Assembly: GCF_021729865.1 (NCBI RefSeq) | Contig: NZ_CP063400.1 | Coordinates: 3,720,001 to 3,784,000, forward strand | Direction: 5' to 3' | DNA from: Hydrogenophaga sp. SL48 | Lineage (GTDB): Bacteria; Pseudomonadota; Gammaproteobacteria; Burkholderiales; Burkholderiaceae_C | DNA length: 64,000 bases | Shown here: one piece after another, positions 28,669-37,996 of the stretch | Layout: the number at the start of each line of letters is the position of its first letter | Position numbering within the stretch: the stretch's first letter is position 1 | Notes under the pieces: model-generated | The model's input: the letters and a program-made list of their open reading frames with translations, nothing else | Databases searched by the model: none | Told to the model about the DNA's origin: nothing | Position numbers and translations under genes: made by a program

Positions 28669-30135
28669 ATGCATATACACATCCTGGGCATTTGCGGCAC
28701 CTTCATGGGCGGTCTGGCCGCCCTCGCACGTGAAGCGGGCCACCGCGTGACCGGCTGCGACGCCGGGGTCTACCCGCCCATGAGCGACCAGCTGCGGGCA
28801 CTCGGTATCGACCTGATCGAGGGTTTTGCCGCCGACCAGATGGGCCTTCAACCCGACGTGTACGTGGTGGGCAACGTGGTCAGCCGCGCCCGCCTGTCCG
28901 ATGGCACGCCGAAGTTCCCCCTCATGGAAGCCATCCTGGAGGCGGGCGCGCCCTACACCAGCGGCCCACAGTGGCTGGCCGAACACGTGTTGCAGGGCCG
29001 TCACGTGCTGGCCGTGGCCGGCACCCACGGCAAAACCACCACCACCGCCATGCTGGCCTGGGTGCTGGAAGCCAACGGGCTGCAACCGGGCTTTCTGGTG
29101 GGAGGCGTACCGATGAACTTCGGGGTGTCAGCGAGCTTGGGCGGCGGGGCGGCGGGGCGCTCTGCGCAGGTCAAGGAGGAGCCCGCGCAGCGGGCGGGGG
29201 ACACGGAGCAGAGCGCCCCGCCGTCCTGCCGTCCTCTCTTCGTCATCGAAGCCGACGAGTACGACACCGCCTTCTTCGACAAACGCAGCAAGTTCGTGCA
29301 TTACCGCCCGCGCACGGCGGTGCTGAACAACCTGGAGTTCGACCACGCCGACATCTTCGACGACCTGGCGGCCATCGAACGCCAGTTTCACCACCTGCTG
29401 CGCACCGTGCCGCCTTCGGGGCGGGTGGTCGTCAACGGCCTGGAAGAGAGCCTGGACCGGGTGCTGCATCAAGGCGTCTGGAGCGAGGTGCGCAGCTTTG
29501 GCGCGGCGGTCAGTGACTTCACCGCCTTGGGCGAGCCCCACGCGTTCGACGTGCTGGAGCGCGGCCAGCGCGTCGCCCGAGTGGAGTGGGCGCTCACCGG
29601 CGTGCACAACCAGCTCAACGCCCTGGCGGCGATCGCGGCGGCCCAGCACGTGGGCGTGGCGCCCGCCGATGCCGCTGCGGCCCTGGGCCGGTTCGTGAAT
29701 GTGCGGCGCCGCATGGAGGTTCGTGGAACGGTGATGCGCGACGGCCTGCCGATCACGGTGTACGACGATTTTGCCCACCACCCCACGGCCATCCGCACCA
29801 CGCTCGACGGCTTGCGGCGCCGGCTCCAGGCATCGGGTGGACGCATCCTGGCCGTGTTCGAACCGCGCAGCAACACCATGAAACTGGGCACGATGAAATC
29901 GCAGCTGCCCTGGAGCCTGGAAGCGGCCGACCTGGCGTTCTGTCACGCCGGCGGGCTCGACTGGGACGCTGCGGACGCGCTGCTGCCCATGGGAGAACAA
30001 GCCCATGTTGCCCACAACATCGACGAGCTGGTGGGTCAGGTCGTGTCGGCCGCGCGCGGCGGCGATCACATCGTCTGCATGAGCAACGGCGGCTTCGGCG
30101 GGGTGCACGCCCGCCTGCTGACGGCGTTGCGCTGA
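28669..30135 (+). CDS. mpl: UDP-N-acetylmuramate:L-Ala-gamma-D-Glu-meso-DAP ligase Mpl
   Basis: 488 residues. Mpl reattaches recycled murein tripeptide to UDP-MurNAc. Visible: the N-terminal HILGICGTFMGGLAALA, the ATP loop [45 protein letters not shown] and the C-terminal DDFAHHPTAIR. Compared with E. coli Mpl there is an in-frame insertion of about 27 residues at 159-186, between GVSASLGG and RPLFVIEADEYD, which is encoded by a palindromic DNA element (29145-29228). The gene otherwise looks intact. A -10 box lies 6 nt before the ATG. Confidence 0.95.
   Translation: MHIHILGICGTFMGGLAALAREAGHRVTGCDAGVYPPMSDQLRALGIDLIEGFAADQMGLQPDVYVVGNVVSRARLSDGTPKFPLMEAILEAGAPYTSGPQWLAEHVLQGRHVLAVAGTHGKTTTTAMLAWVLEANGLQPGFLVGGVPMNFGVSASLGGGAAGRSAQVKEEPAQRAGDTEQSAPPSCRPLFVIEADEYDTAFFDKRSKFVHYRPRTAVLNNLEFDHADIFDDLAAIERQFHHLLRTVPPSGRVVVNGLEESLDRVLHQGVWSEVRSFGAAVSDFTALGEPHAFDVLERGQRVARVEWALTGVHNQLNALAAIAAAQHVGVAPADAAAALGRFVNVRRRMEVRGTVMRDGLPITVYDDFAHHPTAIRTTLDGLRRRLQASGGRILAVFEPRSNTMKLGTMKSQLPWSLEAADLAFCHAGGLDWDAADALLPMGEQAHVAHNIDELVGQVVSAARGGDHIVCMSNGGFGGVHARLLTALR
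29145..29228 (+). repeat. Palindromic element inserted in frame within mpl
   Basis: The arms GGCGGGGCGCTCTGC (29151-29165) and GCAGAGCGCCCCGCC (29208-29222) are perfect 15-bp inverted repeats and can extend with wobble pairs to 29145 and 29228. A second hairpin, GCCCGC-GCA-GCGGGC, sits between them. The whole is 84 bp, a multiple of three, with no stop in the mpl frame. Confidence 0.85.
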
Positions 30136-30145
30136 CGCGCTGGGG

Positions 30146-30466
30146 TCAGTAACCCAGCGACATCGTCGCCAGATCCACCACCACCACGGGCTTGGCCAGC
30201 GCCGCGCTGGCGGCACGGGCAAAACCCATGGCCCACTCGCGATGGGCGGGCTCGCGGAAGTGATCCTGGCCCACCGCCTGCGCGACCGCCAGAATCTTGT
30301 CGGCGGTCAGCACCTTGCCGGTCAGGCGAATGGGCTCGCAGTCCAGCGCGGTGAACTGCTCGTCCAGCCAGGCCCGGGCCTGGTCGTGCGGCATGGGCTG
30401 GACCTCGTCGAGATCAAAACGGTGGGTGGATGACTCACCCCAGGTCACGGTGACTTGACTGCGCAT
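30146..30466 (-). CDS. Conserved hypothetical protein
   Basis: 106 residues, soluble, starting MRSQVTVTWGESSTHRFDL. It contains TGKVLTADKILAVAQAVG and ends in a conserved-looking KPVVVVDLATMSLGY. No domain recognised. It converges on mpl with 10 bp between stops. A perfect 18-bp palindrome lies 22 bp upstream of its ATG, so it may be under specific regulation. AAGGAGTTCCCGA upstream provides a good ribosome site. Confidence 0.75.
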   Translation of the reverse strand: MRSQVTVTWGESSTHRFDLDEVQPMPHDQARAWLDEQFTALDCEPIRLTGKVLTADKILAVAQAVGQDHFREPAHREWAMGFARAASAALAKPVVVVDLATMSLGY

Positions 30467-30487
30467 TCGGGAACTCCTTGGACACGG

Positions 30488-30505
30488 CGTGATATCGATA
30501 TCACG
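30488..30505. promoter_or_regulatory. Perfect 18-bp palindrome (operator-like)
   Basis: CGTGATATCGATATCACG is a perfect dyad without spacer, 22 bp upstream of the 106-residue hypothetical gene, in otherwise GC-rich DNA. Half-site CGTGATATC. It is not a CRP/FNR site (the GTGA/TCAC spacing is 8, not 6). Probable operator for an unidentified dimeric regulator. Confidence 0.6.
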
Positions 30506-30551
30506 GACAACAGGATCGATGGTGCGGAAGCACCGCGGCGGAGGGACGGCT

Positions 30552-31658
30552 TCAGGGCCCGCGAACGCTGTCCTGCCCGGTTTTGCCGGTGGACACGCGC
30601 AAGGGCGAATGCACCGCCTCGCGCAAGATGCTGGAGGGACCCATCATTTCCGATTGTCCGTGGTGGGTTTGCAGTTCGGATTCGCGGTCGGCCTGGTCAA
30701 ACCGCAGTGCCACCATGGCGCGGCGGGTTTCTGTTTCGGCCCGACGCGCACTGTCAGGGTCGGTGGTCAGCCCGCCCGCGTGGTAAAGCGCGCCGATGTG
30801 GCGTGCCAGCTCGTGGTCGGGCCAGCCAGTGCGTTCCAGCAACTGGGAGAAACTGGCCGGACGGGCCATGAGTTCTCGCATCAGGGAGAGGTGAATCTCG
30901 TCAAACCAATGCGCGGGCAGTCGCGGCACCCGTCGCAGGTACAGACGCTGCTCCCTGTAACGCCTGGGCAGCACGTCGCGCCGGGTGCGCACAGCGTAGG
31001 TCCACATCACGCGGTGCAGCGGCAAGCGGATGAACGACGGAGGAATGTCTTTGGACAAGGCGGGCCCATGCACCCACTCGGCCATCGACAGGTCGACCGG
31101 GCGGGCGGGAATCAGCAGCGCGGCCTGCCAGCGCTGGATGTCGATGACGGCGAGCAGCTTGCCGGAGAGGGTCACGTGAACCACATCCCCTGAACGGCAG
31201 GCGCTCAGCTGCTCCACCAGCAGGGCACCCAGGGCGAACTGGCTGCGCAGCGGGCGCAACCAGGCCTCGAAACGTTGCAGCCGCTGGCGCACACTGGCTT
31301 CGCTGTCGGCCTCAAAAAACTCCGCAGATGCAAAACCTTCCGGCAGCGGTGCAGCAAAGGCCAGTGGCCGGTCCACCTCGACGCGGTTGAGCGTCAGGCG
31401 TTCGTCGCTGCCGTGCGGGTGGCGGATCACCACCTCGTCGCGCCCCAGCACCTCCACCGCGTCGCCAGCGATCATCCAGGCGTCGGCCAGGTGCGGGTCG
31501 CAGGTGCGCCACTCGGGCCATCCGGAGGGCGTCTGGGCCGCCCATGTCTGCAGGCGCACGCCCATCTGCTCGGAAAAGCCCAACAGACCCAACCCCAGAA
31601 CTGGCTGCTCCACACCAACCCCCATCTGCAACGTGTCGACGCCCCAGGCTGCACCCAC
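30552..31658 (-). CDS. Hypothetical protein, 368 residues
   Basis: GTG start at 31658. Soluble protein with an N-terminal Gly-rich hydrophobic stretch (VEQPVLGLGLLGF), a central region with HVTLSGKLLAVIDIQRWQAALL, an Arg-rich segment (RTRRDVLPRRYREQRLYLRRVPRL), and a C-terminal helical stretch FSQLLERTGWPDHELARHIGALYHAGGLTTD that looks like a winged-helix or helix-turn-helix module. The last 60 residues are charged and probably unstructured. I do not recognise the family. A DNA-binding or adaptor role is possible only from the helix-turn-helix-like part. It is followed by the 106-residue hypothetical gene in the same direction. Confidence 0.7.
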   Translation of the reverse strand: MGAAWGVDTLQMGVGVEQPVLGLGLLGFSEQMGVRLQTWAAQTPSGWPEWRTCDPHLADAWMIAGDAVEVLGRDEVVIRHPHGSDERLTLNRVEVDRPLAFAAPLPEGFASAEFFEADSEASVRQRLQRFEAWLRPLRSQFALGALLVEQLSACRSGDVVHVTLSGKLLAVIDIQRWQAALLIPARPVDLSMAEWVHGPALSKDIPPSFIRLPLHRVMWTYAVRTRRDVLPRRYREQRLYLRRVPRLPAHWFDEIHLSLMRELMARPASFSQLLERTGWPDHELARHIGALYHAGGLTTDPDSARRAETETRRAMVALRFDQADRESELQTHHGQSEMMGPSSILREAVHSPLRVSTGKTGQDSVRGP

Positions 31659-31719
31659 TGCAACCGAGCGGCCATCAATTAGAACATCGACCCCCTCGCC
31701 GGAATATCAAACGATGCAC

Positions 31720-31747
31720 ACAGCCCGCCGGGCACCCCACCGGCTGT
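31720..31747 (-). terminator. Weak hairpin downstream of aroG
   Basis: ACAGCC (31720-31725) and GGCTGT (31742-31747) form a short stem 13 bp after the aroG stop. No T-run. Low-confidence end signal. Confidence 0.3.
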
Positions 31748-31760
31748 CGTGCAGGCCCCG

Positions 31761-32891
31761 TCAGCAACCCGCGCGCGAACGCTCCACCGCCCGGGACAGC
31801 ACCTCCAGCGCCGTCAGCGAGTCGCCCCAGCCCAGACAGGCATCGGTGATGCTCTGACCATAGGTCAGCCGGCCGACGTCGTCCTTCCCTGGTGTGAATT
31901 TCTGTGCGCCAGCCTCGATGTGGCTTTCGATCATCACGCCGAACACGCTCTTCGAGCCGCCTTCGATCTGGGCCGCGATGTCGCGCGCCACATCCAGCTG
32001 CTTTTCGTGCTGCTTGCTGCTGTTGGCGTGGCTGCAGTCCACCATCAGGCGCGGCGTGAGCTTGGCGGCCTCCAGATCCTTGACCGCGGCCGCCACGTGG
32101 GTGGCGTCGTAGTTGGGCGCCTTGCCGCCGCGCAAGATGACGTGGCAGTCCTTGTTGCCGTTGGTCTGCACGATGGCGACCTGACCGTTCTTGTGCACCG
32201 ACAGGAAATGGTGCCCGCGCGCGGCCGCCTGGATGGCGTCGGTGGCGATGCGGATGTTGCCGTCGGTGCCGTTCTTGAAACCGATCGGCGCCGACAGCCC
32301 CGAGGCCAGCTCGCGGTGCACCTGGCTCTCGGTCGTGCGCGCGCCGATGGCGCCCCAGGCGATCAGGTCGCCGATGTACTGCGGCGAGATCACGTCCAGG
32401 AACTCGCTGCCAGCCGGCAAACCGATGCGGTTGATGTCGATCAGCAACTGGCGCGCGATGCGCAGGCCTTCGTCGATGCGGTAGCTCTCGTCCAGGTAGG
32501 GGTCGTTGATCAGGCCCTTCCAGCCGACCGTGGTGCGTGGCTTTTCGAAGTAGACACGCATCACGATTTCCAGCGTGTCGGCGTACTGGTCGCGCAGGGG
32601 CTTCAGGCGGCGCGCGTAGTCCAGCGCGGCGGCCGGGTCGTGGATCGAGCACGGGCCGATGACCACCAGCAGGCGGTCGTCCTTGCCGCGCAGGATGTTG
32701 TGGATGGCTTGGCGCGTCTGGCTGATGAGGCCTTCCACCGGCGTGCCGCCGATGGGGAAGAAGCGGATCAGGTGTTCGGGAGGCGGGAGCACGGTGATGT
32801 CCTTGATGCGTTCGTCGTCGGTCTGGCTGGTTTTGTCGACAGAACGTGCATGCCAGGCATCGGCGCTGACGGGGGTGGCTTTGGCGGTCAT
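31761..32891 (-). CDS. aroG: Class I 3-deoxy-7-phosphoheptulonate (DAHP) synthase
   Basis: 376 residues. First enzyme of aromatic amino-acid synthesis, condensing PEP and erythrose 4-phosphate. Motifs: LLVVIGPCSIHDPAAALDYA, MRVYFEKPRTTVGWKGLINDP, GARTTESQVHRELASGLS, GFKNGTDGN and LMVDCSHANSSK. Start at the ATG 32891, 7 nt after GAGGAG; a GTG one codon upstream is less well placed. Upstream lies a full attenuation leader with an aromatic-rich peptide, so expression should rise when charged tRNA-Phe (and possibly Tyr/Trp) runs short. The symbol aroG denotes the AroF/G/H family; the feedback type cannot be read from sequence. Confidence 0.95.
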   Translation of the reverse strand: MTAKATPVSADAWHARSVDKTSQTDDERIKDITVLPPPEHLIRFFPIGGTPVEGLISQTRQAIHNILRGKDDRLLVVIGPCSIHDPAAALDYARRLKPLRDQYADTLEIVMRVYFEKPRTTVGWKGLINDPYLDESYRIDEGLRIARQLLIDINRIGLPAGSEFLDVISPQYIGDLIAWGAIGARTTESQVHRELASGLSAPIGFKNGTDGNIRIATDAIQAAARGHHFLSVHKNGQVAIVQTNGNKDCHVILRGGKAPNYDATHVAAAVKDLEAAKLTPRLMVDCSHANSSKQHEKQLDVARDIAAQIEGGSKSVFGVMIESHIEAGAQKFTPGKDDVGRLTYGQSITDACLGWGDSLTALEVLSRAVERSRAGC

Positions 32892-32926
32892 CACGGAACT
32901 CCTCGGGTTGGCGAAAAAAAAGTGGC

Positions 32927-32962
32927 AAAAAAAAACCGCCGGGCGTCGGGCCCGGCGGTTTT
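32927..32962 (-). terminator. Attenuator terminator in the aroG leader
   Basis: On the minus strand a perfect 13-bp stem (AAAACCGCCGGGC at 32932-32944 against 32950-32962) with a 5-base loop is followed by nine T residues. It stands 22 nt after the leader-peptide stop and 36 nt before aroG. The proximal arm can instead pair with CCCGGCGG in the leader peptide coding region (33011-33004), giving an antiterminator. Confidence 0.9.
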
Positions 32963-32984
32963 GGGAGGTTCGGTTGCGTTGCGC

Positions 32985-33062
32985 TTACACCGTGGCCTCT
33001 CGTCCGCCGGGGACTGAGAACCAAAAGTAAAAACCAAAAAAGATGGCAGAGCGCGTCAGCAT
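32985..33062 (-). CDS. Aromatic-rich leader peptide of the aroG attenuator
   Basis: 25 codons, ATG at 33062, stop TAA at 32987-32985. The peptide begins MLTRSAI and carries FFGFYFWF at residues 8-15: five Phe, one Tyr and one Trp in eight codons. The segment coding residues 17-20 (33011-33004) is the antiterminator strand. A ribosome stalled on the Phe run would leave that strand free to trap the terminator; one reaching the stop codon would cover it and let the terminator form. The start codon is only 8 nt downstream of a -10 box and has no ribosome-binding site. Confidence 0.85.
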   Translation of the reverse strand: MLTRSAIFFGFYFWFSVPGGREATV

Positions 33063-33070
33063 AGAGGCGC

Positions 33071-33079
33071 AATGTAGCA
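33071..33079 (-). promoter_or_regulatory. Extended -10 promoter of the aroG leader
   Basis: TGCTACATT on the minus strand: TACATT (33076-33071) with an upstream TG (extended -10). Transcription would start 1-2 nt before the leader-peptide ATG. No good -35; a TTGTCA (33094-33089) is too close (12 bp). Confidence 0.5.
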
Positions 33080-33106
33080 CAGGGGCCATGACAACCGCCT
33101 TACGCG

Positions 33107-34464
<1,358 letters not shown>

Positions 34465-34468
<4 letters not shown>

Positions 34469-35337
34469 TCAGGTCTCCAGTTGTGGGTTTCGGCGTGACC
34501 CCCGACCTGATCCACGCACCAAGCGTAGAGGGCGTCGTACACCGGCATCATGGCCTCCAGCATGGCGTGGTCGTTGTCGGCGTGCCGGCGCGACATGCCC
34601 AGCGACACCGCCAGCAAACCCGCAGCGGGCGCGGCCAGCTCCAGCCGGTCGGTGTCGGCCCCGCGCACGATCACGGCCAACAGGTCGAGCGCTGGCAGGC
34701 TCAGGCCGAAGGCGCAGAGCAAGGCATCGAAGCTGCAGCACTCCCCCTCGTGAGACATCGGCGCCCCGGGGATGTCGAAAGCCACGGCCTGGCGCTGCTC
34801 GGCCTGCGCCAGCACCTCGGCGGTGGGCACGTAGAAAAAAACAGCCTCGCGGTCGATGAAACGGCGGATCAGCCAGGGGCAGGCGATGCGGTCGATCTTG
34901 GGGCGTGCCCGTGTGATCCACCGGGAACCGCCGGCGCCGGTGACGCCCAGGTCAGGGCGCTTGCGCACCAGCGGCACCGGCGATGCGCCCAGCGCCTGCA
35001 ACAGCGCGGGGCTGTCCACGCCGGCCTCACCGCCCTCGATGCCGCCCAGCAGGTAGCGAGCATCCCAGCCCGCGTCGCGCAACCGGGCAGCGGCGTGCTG
35101 GCTGACCTCGTGACCGTACACGCAGCACACGACGGCCGCTTGCGGGGGACGGTCGCCCAGCCAGGTGCCCAGGCTGTCAGGGGCCACGTGCTGCGCCAAC
35201 GGCAGCAGCGCGGGGCTCAGCTCAAAGCGCTCGGTGCGACGCACGTCCAGGATCAGAGGGGTGTCGGGCTGGCCCAAGAGCGCCACGAAGGCGCTGGGGC
35301 TGATGGCGTGGCTGGGGTTCAATTCAACGGTTTCCAT
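34465..35337 (-). CDS. Rhodanese-ChrB fusion, chromate resistance protein
   Basis: 290 residues. N-terminal rhodanese domain (about 10-105) with ILDVRRTERFELSPALLPLAQH and the active loop CVYGHEVS, where Cys is the expected sulfur carrier. The C-terminal half matches ChrB-type chromate-resistance proteins: PKIDRIACPWLIRRFIDREA and FDIPGAPMSHEGECCSFDALL. The start METVELNPSH at 35337 is better than an ATG 11 codons upstream. Translationally coupled to chrA. The rhodanese part could supply sulfur or reductant chemistry for chromate stress; this is inferred. Confidence 0.87.
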
Positions 35338-35442
35338 GGTTGGCGCTCCACATGAGGAGGTGGCCAGCACTTGGACGGAAACCGTCTATTCCCGAAGGAA
35401 CTCGGGAGGCTGTGTTCCCGATACAGAAGATGCTATCCGATC

Positions 35443-36903
35443 TCAGGCCGTGCCGCCGACCGTCAGGCCGTCGATGCGCAGCGTCGGCTGGCCCACGCCC
35501 ACGGGCACGCTCTGGCCTTCCTTGCCGCAGGTGCCCACGCCGCTGTCCAGCCGCATGTCGTTGCCGATCATGCTGATCTTCTTGAGCGACTCGGGGCCGC
35601 TACCGACCAGCGTGGCGCCTTTCACCGGGTACTGGATCTGCCCGTTTTCCACCCAGTAGGCCTGGCTGGCGGAGAACACGAACTTGCCGCTGGTGATGTC
35701 GACCTGACCACCACCGAAGTTGGTGGCGTACAGCCCCTTCTTCATGCTGGCCACGATTTCCTCGGCGCTCTTGTCGCCGCCCAGCATGTAGGTGTTGGTC
35801 ATGCGCGGCATGGGCACGTGGGCGTAGCTCTCGCGGCGGCCGTTGCCGGTGGGCTTGACACCCATCAGGCGCGCGTTCATGGCGTCCTGGATGTAGCCAC
35901 GCAGGATGCCGTCTTCGATCAGCACGTTCTTTTGCGAGGTGTGGCCTTCGTCATCGACGTTGAGCGAGCCGCGGCGGTCGGCGATGGTGCCGTCGTCGAG
36001 CACGGTCACGCCCTTGGCCGCCACGCGCTGGCCGATGCGGCCGGCGAACGCGCTGGAGCCCTTGCGGTTGAAGTCACCCTCCAGGCCATGGCCCACCGCT
36101 TCGTGCAGCAGGATGCCGGGCCAGCCCGGGCCGAGCACCACGGTCATTTCGCCGGCGGGCGCGGGGCGGGCGTCGAGGTTGGTCAGGGCCGAAGACACGG
36201 CTTCGTCCACATAAGACTGCACCATGGCCTCGTCAAAGTAGGCGAGCCCGAAACGGCCGCCGCCGCCCGAACTGCCCACCTCGCGGCGGCCGTTCTGCTC
36301 GGCGATCACCGTCACGGACAGGCGAATCAGCGGCCGCACGTCGGCGGCCAGGGTGCCGTCGGCACGGGCGATCAGCACCACGTCGTGTTCGGCGGCCAGA
36401 CCGGCCATGACCTGCACCACGCGCGGGTCCTTGGCCTTGGCGAGTTTTTCCACGGTTTCCAGCAGCGCCACCTTGGCGGTGCTGTCGAGCGTGGCGATCG
36501 GGTCCAGGCCCGGGTAAAGCGAGCGAGATTTCGACACTTTGGCCGCCGGGCTGCGGACCTTGCGACTCTGGCCCTGGCCGGAAATGGAGCGCACGGTGCG
36601 CGCCGCGTCGATCAGCGAGTCCCATGACAGGTCGTCCGAGTAGGCGAAGGCCGTCTTTTCACCGCTGACCGCGCGCACGCCGACGCCCTGGTCGATGCTG
36701 AAGCTGCCAGTCTTGACGATGCCCTCCTCCAGGCTCCAGCCCTCGCTGCGCGTGGTCTGGAAATAGAGGTCGGCATCGTCGACGCCGTGCGACATGATTT
36801 CACCCAGCGCCTTGTGCAGCAGGGAGGTGTTCAGCCCGTAGGGCGTGAGCAGCAGGTTTTCGGCGGTGGCGAGGCGGGCAAGGGTGGGTTCGCGAGCAAT
36901 CAT
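35443..36903 (-). CDS. tldD: Metalloprotease TldD
   Basis: 486 residues, matching E. coli TldD (481) closely along its whole length. TldD with TldE/PmbA degrades unfolded peptides and processes modified peptides such as microcin B17 and CcdA. Zinc motif HEAVGHGLEGDFNRKG; other signatures are SGGGGRFGLAYFDEA, PTGNGRRESYAH and the C-terminal GVGQPTLRIDGLTVGGTA. The ATG at 36903 is chosen because TACAAT lies 7 nt before it; an ATG three codons upstream (36912) is possible. Its partner pmbA is not in the window. Confidence 0.95.
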   Translation of the reverse strand: MIAREPTLARLATAENLLLTPYGLNTSLLHKALGEIMSHGVDDADLYFQTTRSEGWSLEEGIVKTGSFSIDQGVGVRAVSGEKTAFAYSDDLSWDSLIDAARTVRSISGQGQSRKVRSPAAKVSKSRSLYPGLDPIATLDSTAKVALLETVEKLAKAKDPRVVQVMAGLAAEHDVVLIARADGTLAADVRPLIRLSVTVIAEQNGRREVGSSGGGGRFGLAYFDEAMVQSYVDEAVSSALTNLDARPAPAGEMTVVLGPGWPGILLHEAVGHGLEGDFNRKGSSAFAGRIGQRVAAKGVTVLDDGTIADRRGSLNVDDEGHTSQKNVLIEDGILRGYIQDAMNARLMGVKPTGNGRRESYAHVPMPRMTNTYMLGGDKSAEEIVASMKKGLYATNFGGGQVDITSGKFVFSASQAYWVENGQIQYPVKGATLVGSGPESLKKISMIGNDMRLDSGVGTCGKEGQSVPVGVGQPTLRIDGLTVGGTA

Positions 36904-36910
36904 GGGGGCC

Positions 36911-36916
36911 ATTGTA
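36911..36916 (-). promoter_or_regulatory. -10 box 7 nt upstream of tldD
   Basis: TACAAT on the minus strand, five of six to consensus, so the transcript would start on or next to the ATG at 36903. No clear -35. Confidence 0.4.
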
Positions 36917-36983
36917 TGAAGGGTGGGGTCCACGCGCTGGGCGCGTGGTCTTGGTGACCGGTGAGCCGGGCGCGGCGTGTGGA

Positions 36984-37874
36984 TCAGCGGCCGGTCTGCC
37001 GCAGCAGGGGCAGCAAGGCGGCGTCGTCCAGCTCAGCCATGCCCGCCGCGTGGGCCTGGGCGAAGACACCGGCCGCCGCAGCGCCCAGCGGGCCATTGAA
37101 GCCCGCCTCTTGCGCTTCCACCACCGCAAGCCGGGTGTCTTTTTCGAGCAGGGTCACGTGGGCGCGCGGCGCGAGGTCGCCTGCGATGGCCCGGCGCATG
37201 CGGTCGGATCCGATCCAGCTCTGACCGCTGGACTGCTCGATCACGTCCAGCGTCGTGCCCAGGTCCAGGCCCAGGCGGTCGGCCAGCGCCAGCGCCTCGG
37301 CCGCGCCCACGAGGTTGATGCCCGCCAGCAGGTTGTTGACCAGCTTCGTGCGCGCGCCATCACCCACGCGCTCGCCAAGGCGAAACACCTTCGATGACAG
37401 CGCGTCCAGCAGGGCGGCGTGGCGCGCCAGCAGCGCCGTCGGCGCGGCCACCATCAGGCTCATGCTGCCGTCGCGCGCCCGGGCCGGGCCGCCGGACATC
37501 GGTGCGTCGATGCAGCCGACGCCCCGCTCGGCCAGTACCGAGGCCAGCGCCTCGGTGTCCTGCGGGGAAATGGTGGGGCACAGCATCACCACCTGGCCGG
37601 GTTGCAGCGCCGGGCCCGCGCCGTGTTCGCCGAACAACACCTGGTGCGACTGGCTGGCGTCGACCACGCAGACGATCAGCACACCGTCTGTCTTCAATGC
37701 CCGGGCAGCGGTGTCAGGCGTGTCGGCGAGATGGGCACCCGCCTCCAGCGCCTGCTGCTGGCGCAAGGGGTCGATGTCGCACACGACCACCGACCAACCC
37801 AGTTCACACAGGCGCGCAACCATCGCGCCGCCCATGTTGCCGGCACCGACCACCGCAACCTGGACCGTGGGCAA
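36984..37874 (-). CDS. NAD(P)-dependent beta-hydroxyacid dehydrogenase
   Basis: About 296 residues. 3-hydroxyisobutyrate / tartronate-semialdehyde reductase family: Rossmann loop VAVVGAGNMGGAMVARL, the substrate loop IDAPMSGGPARARDGSMSLM (family DAPVSGG), and catalytic Lys in GDGARTKLVNNLLAG. The start is uncertain: a TTG at 37874 fits the family N-terminus (MPTVQVAVVGAGNMGG), but it abuts a repeat element whose translation is not protein-like. No ribosome site is seen. Located between rodA and tldD. Substrate unknown. Confidence 0.85.
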   Translation of the reverse strand: MPTVQVAVVGAGNMGGAMVARLCELGWSVVVCDIDPLRQQQALEAGAHLADTPDTAARALKTDGVLIVCVVDASQSHQVLFGEHGAGPALQPGQVVMLCPTISPQDTEALASVLAERGVGCIDAPMSGGPARARDGSMSLMVAAPTALLARHAALLDALSSKVFRLGERVGDGARTKLVNNLLAGINLVGAAEALALADRLGLDLGTTLDVIEQSSGQSWIGSDRMRRAIAGDLAPRAHVTLLEKDTRLAVVEAQEAGFNGPLGAAAAGVFAQAHAAGMAELDDAALLPLLRQTGR

Positions 37875-37990
37875 CGGCCCGCGCAGCGGCGGAGTGTGGG
37901 GGCCAGCGACCGCAGCGAAGGGCCGCTCCCGAGCGAGGTCAGCCCCCTCGGGGGGCAGCGACCCGCGCAGCGGCGGAGCGTGGGGGTCAT
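37875..37990. repeat. GC-rich palindromic repeat, copy B (between rodA and the dehydrogenase)
   Basis: A variant of the family with the shared core CCCCCTCGGGGGG, flanked by a direct repeat of 28 bp (37878-37905 and 37962-37989, two mismatches) that begins CCCGCGCAGCGGCGGAG. It fills the space between the rodA stop (37997) and the dehydrogenase start and reads in the rodA sense. Confidence 0.75.
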
Positions 37991-37996
37991 CGCCCG

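Noticed and set aside
33063..33089. A longer aroG leader peptide starting at ATG 33089 (34 residues)
   Set aside because: The predicted -10 box lies downstream of that ATG, so it would not be on the transcript; the extra residues add nothing to the attenuator.
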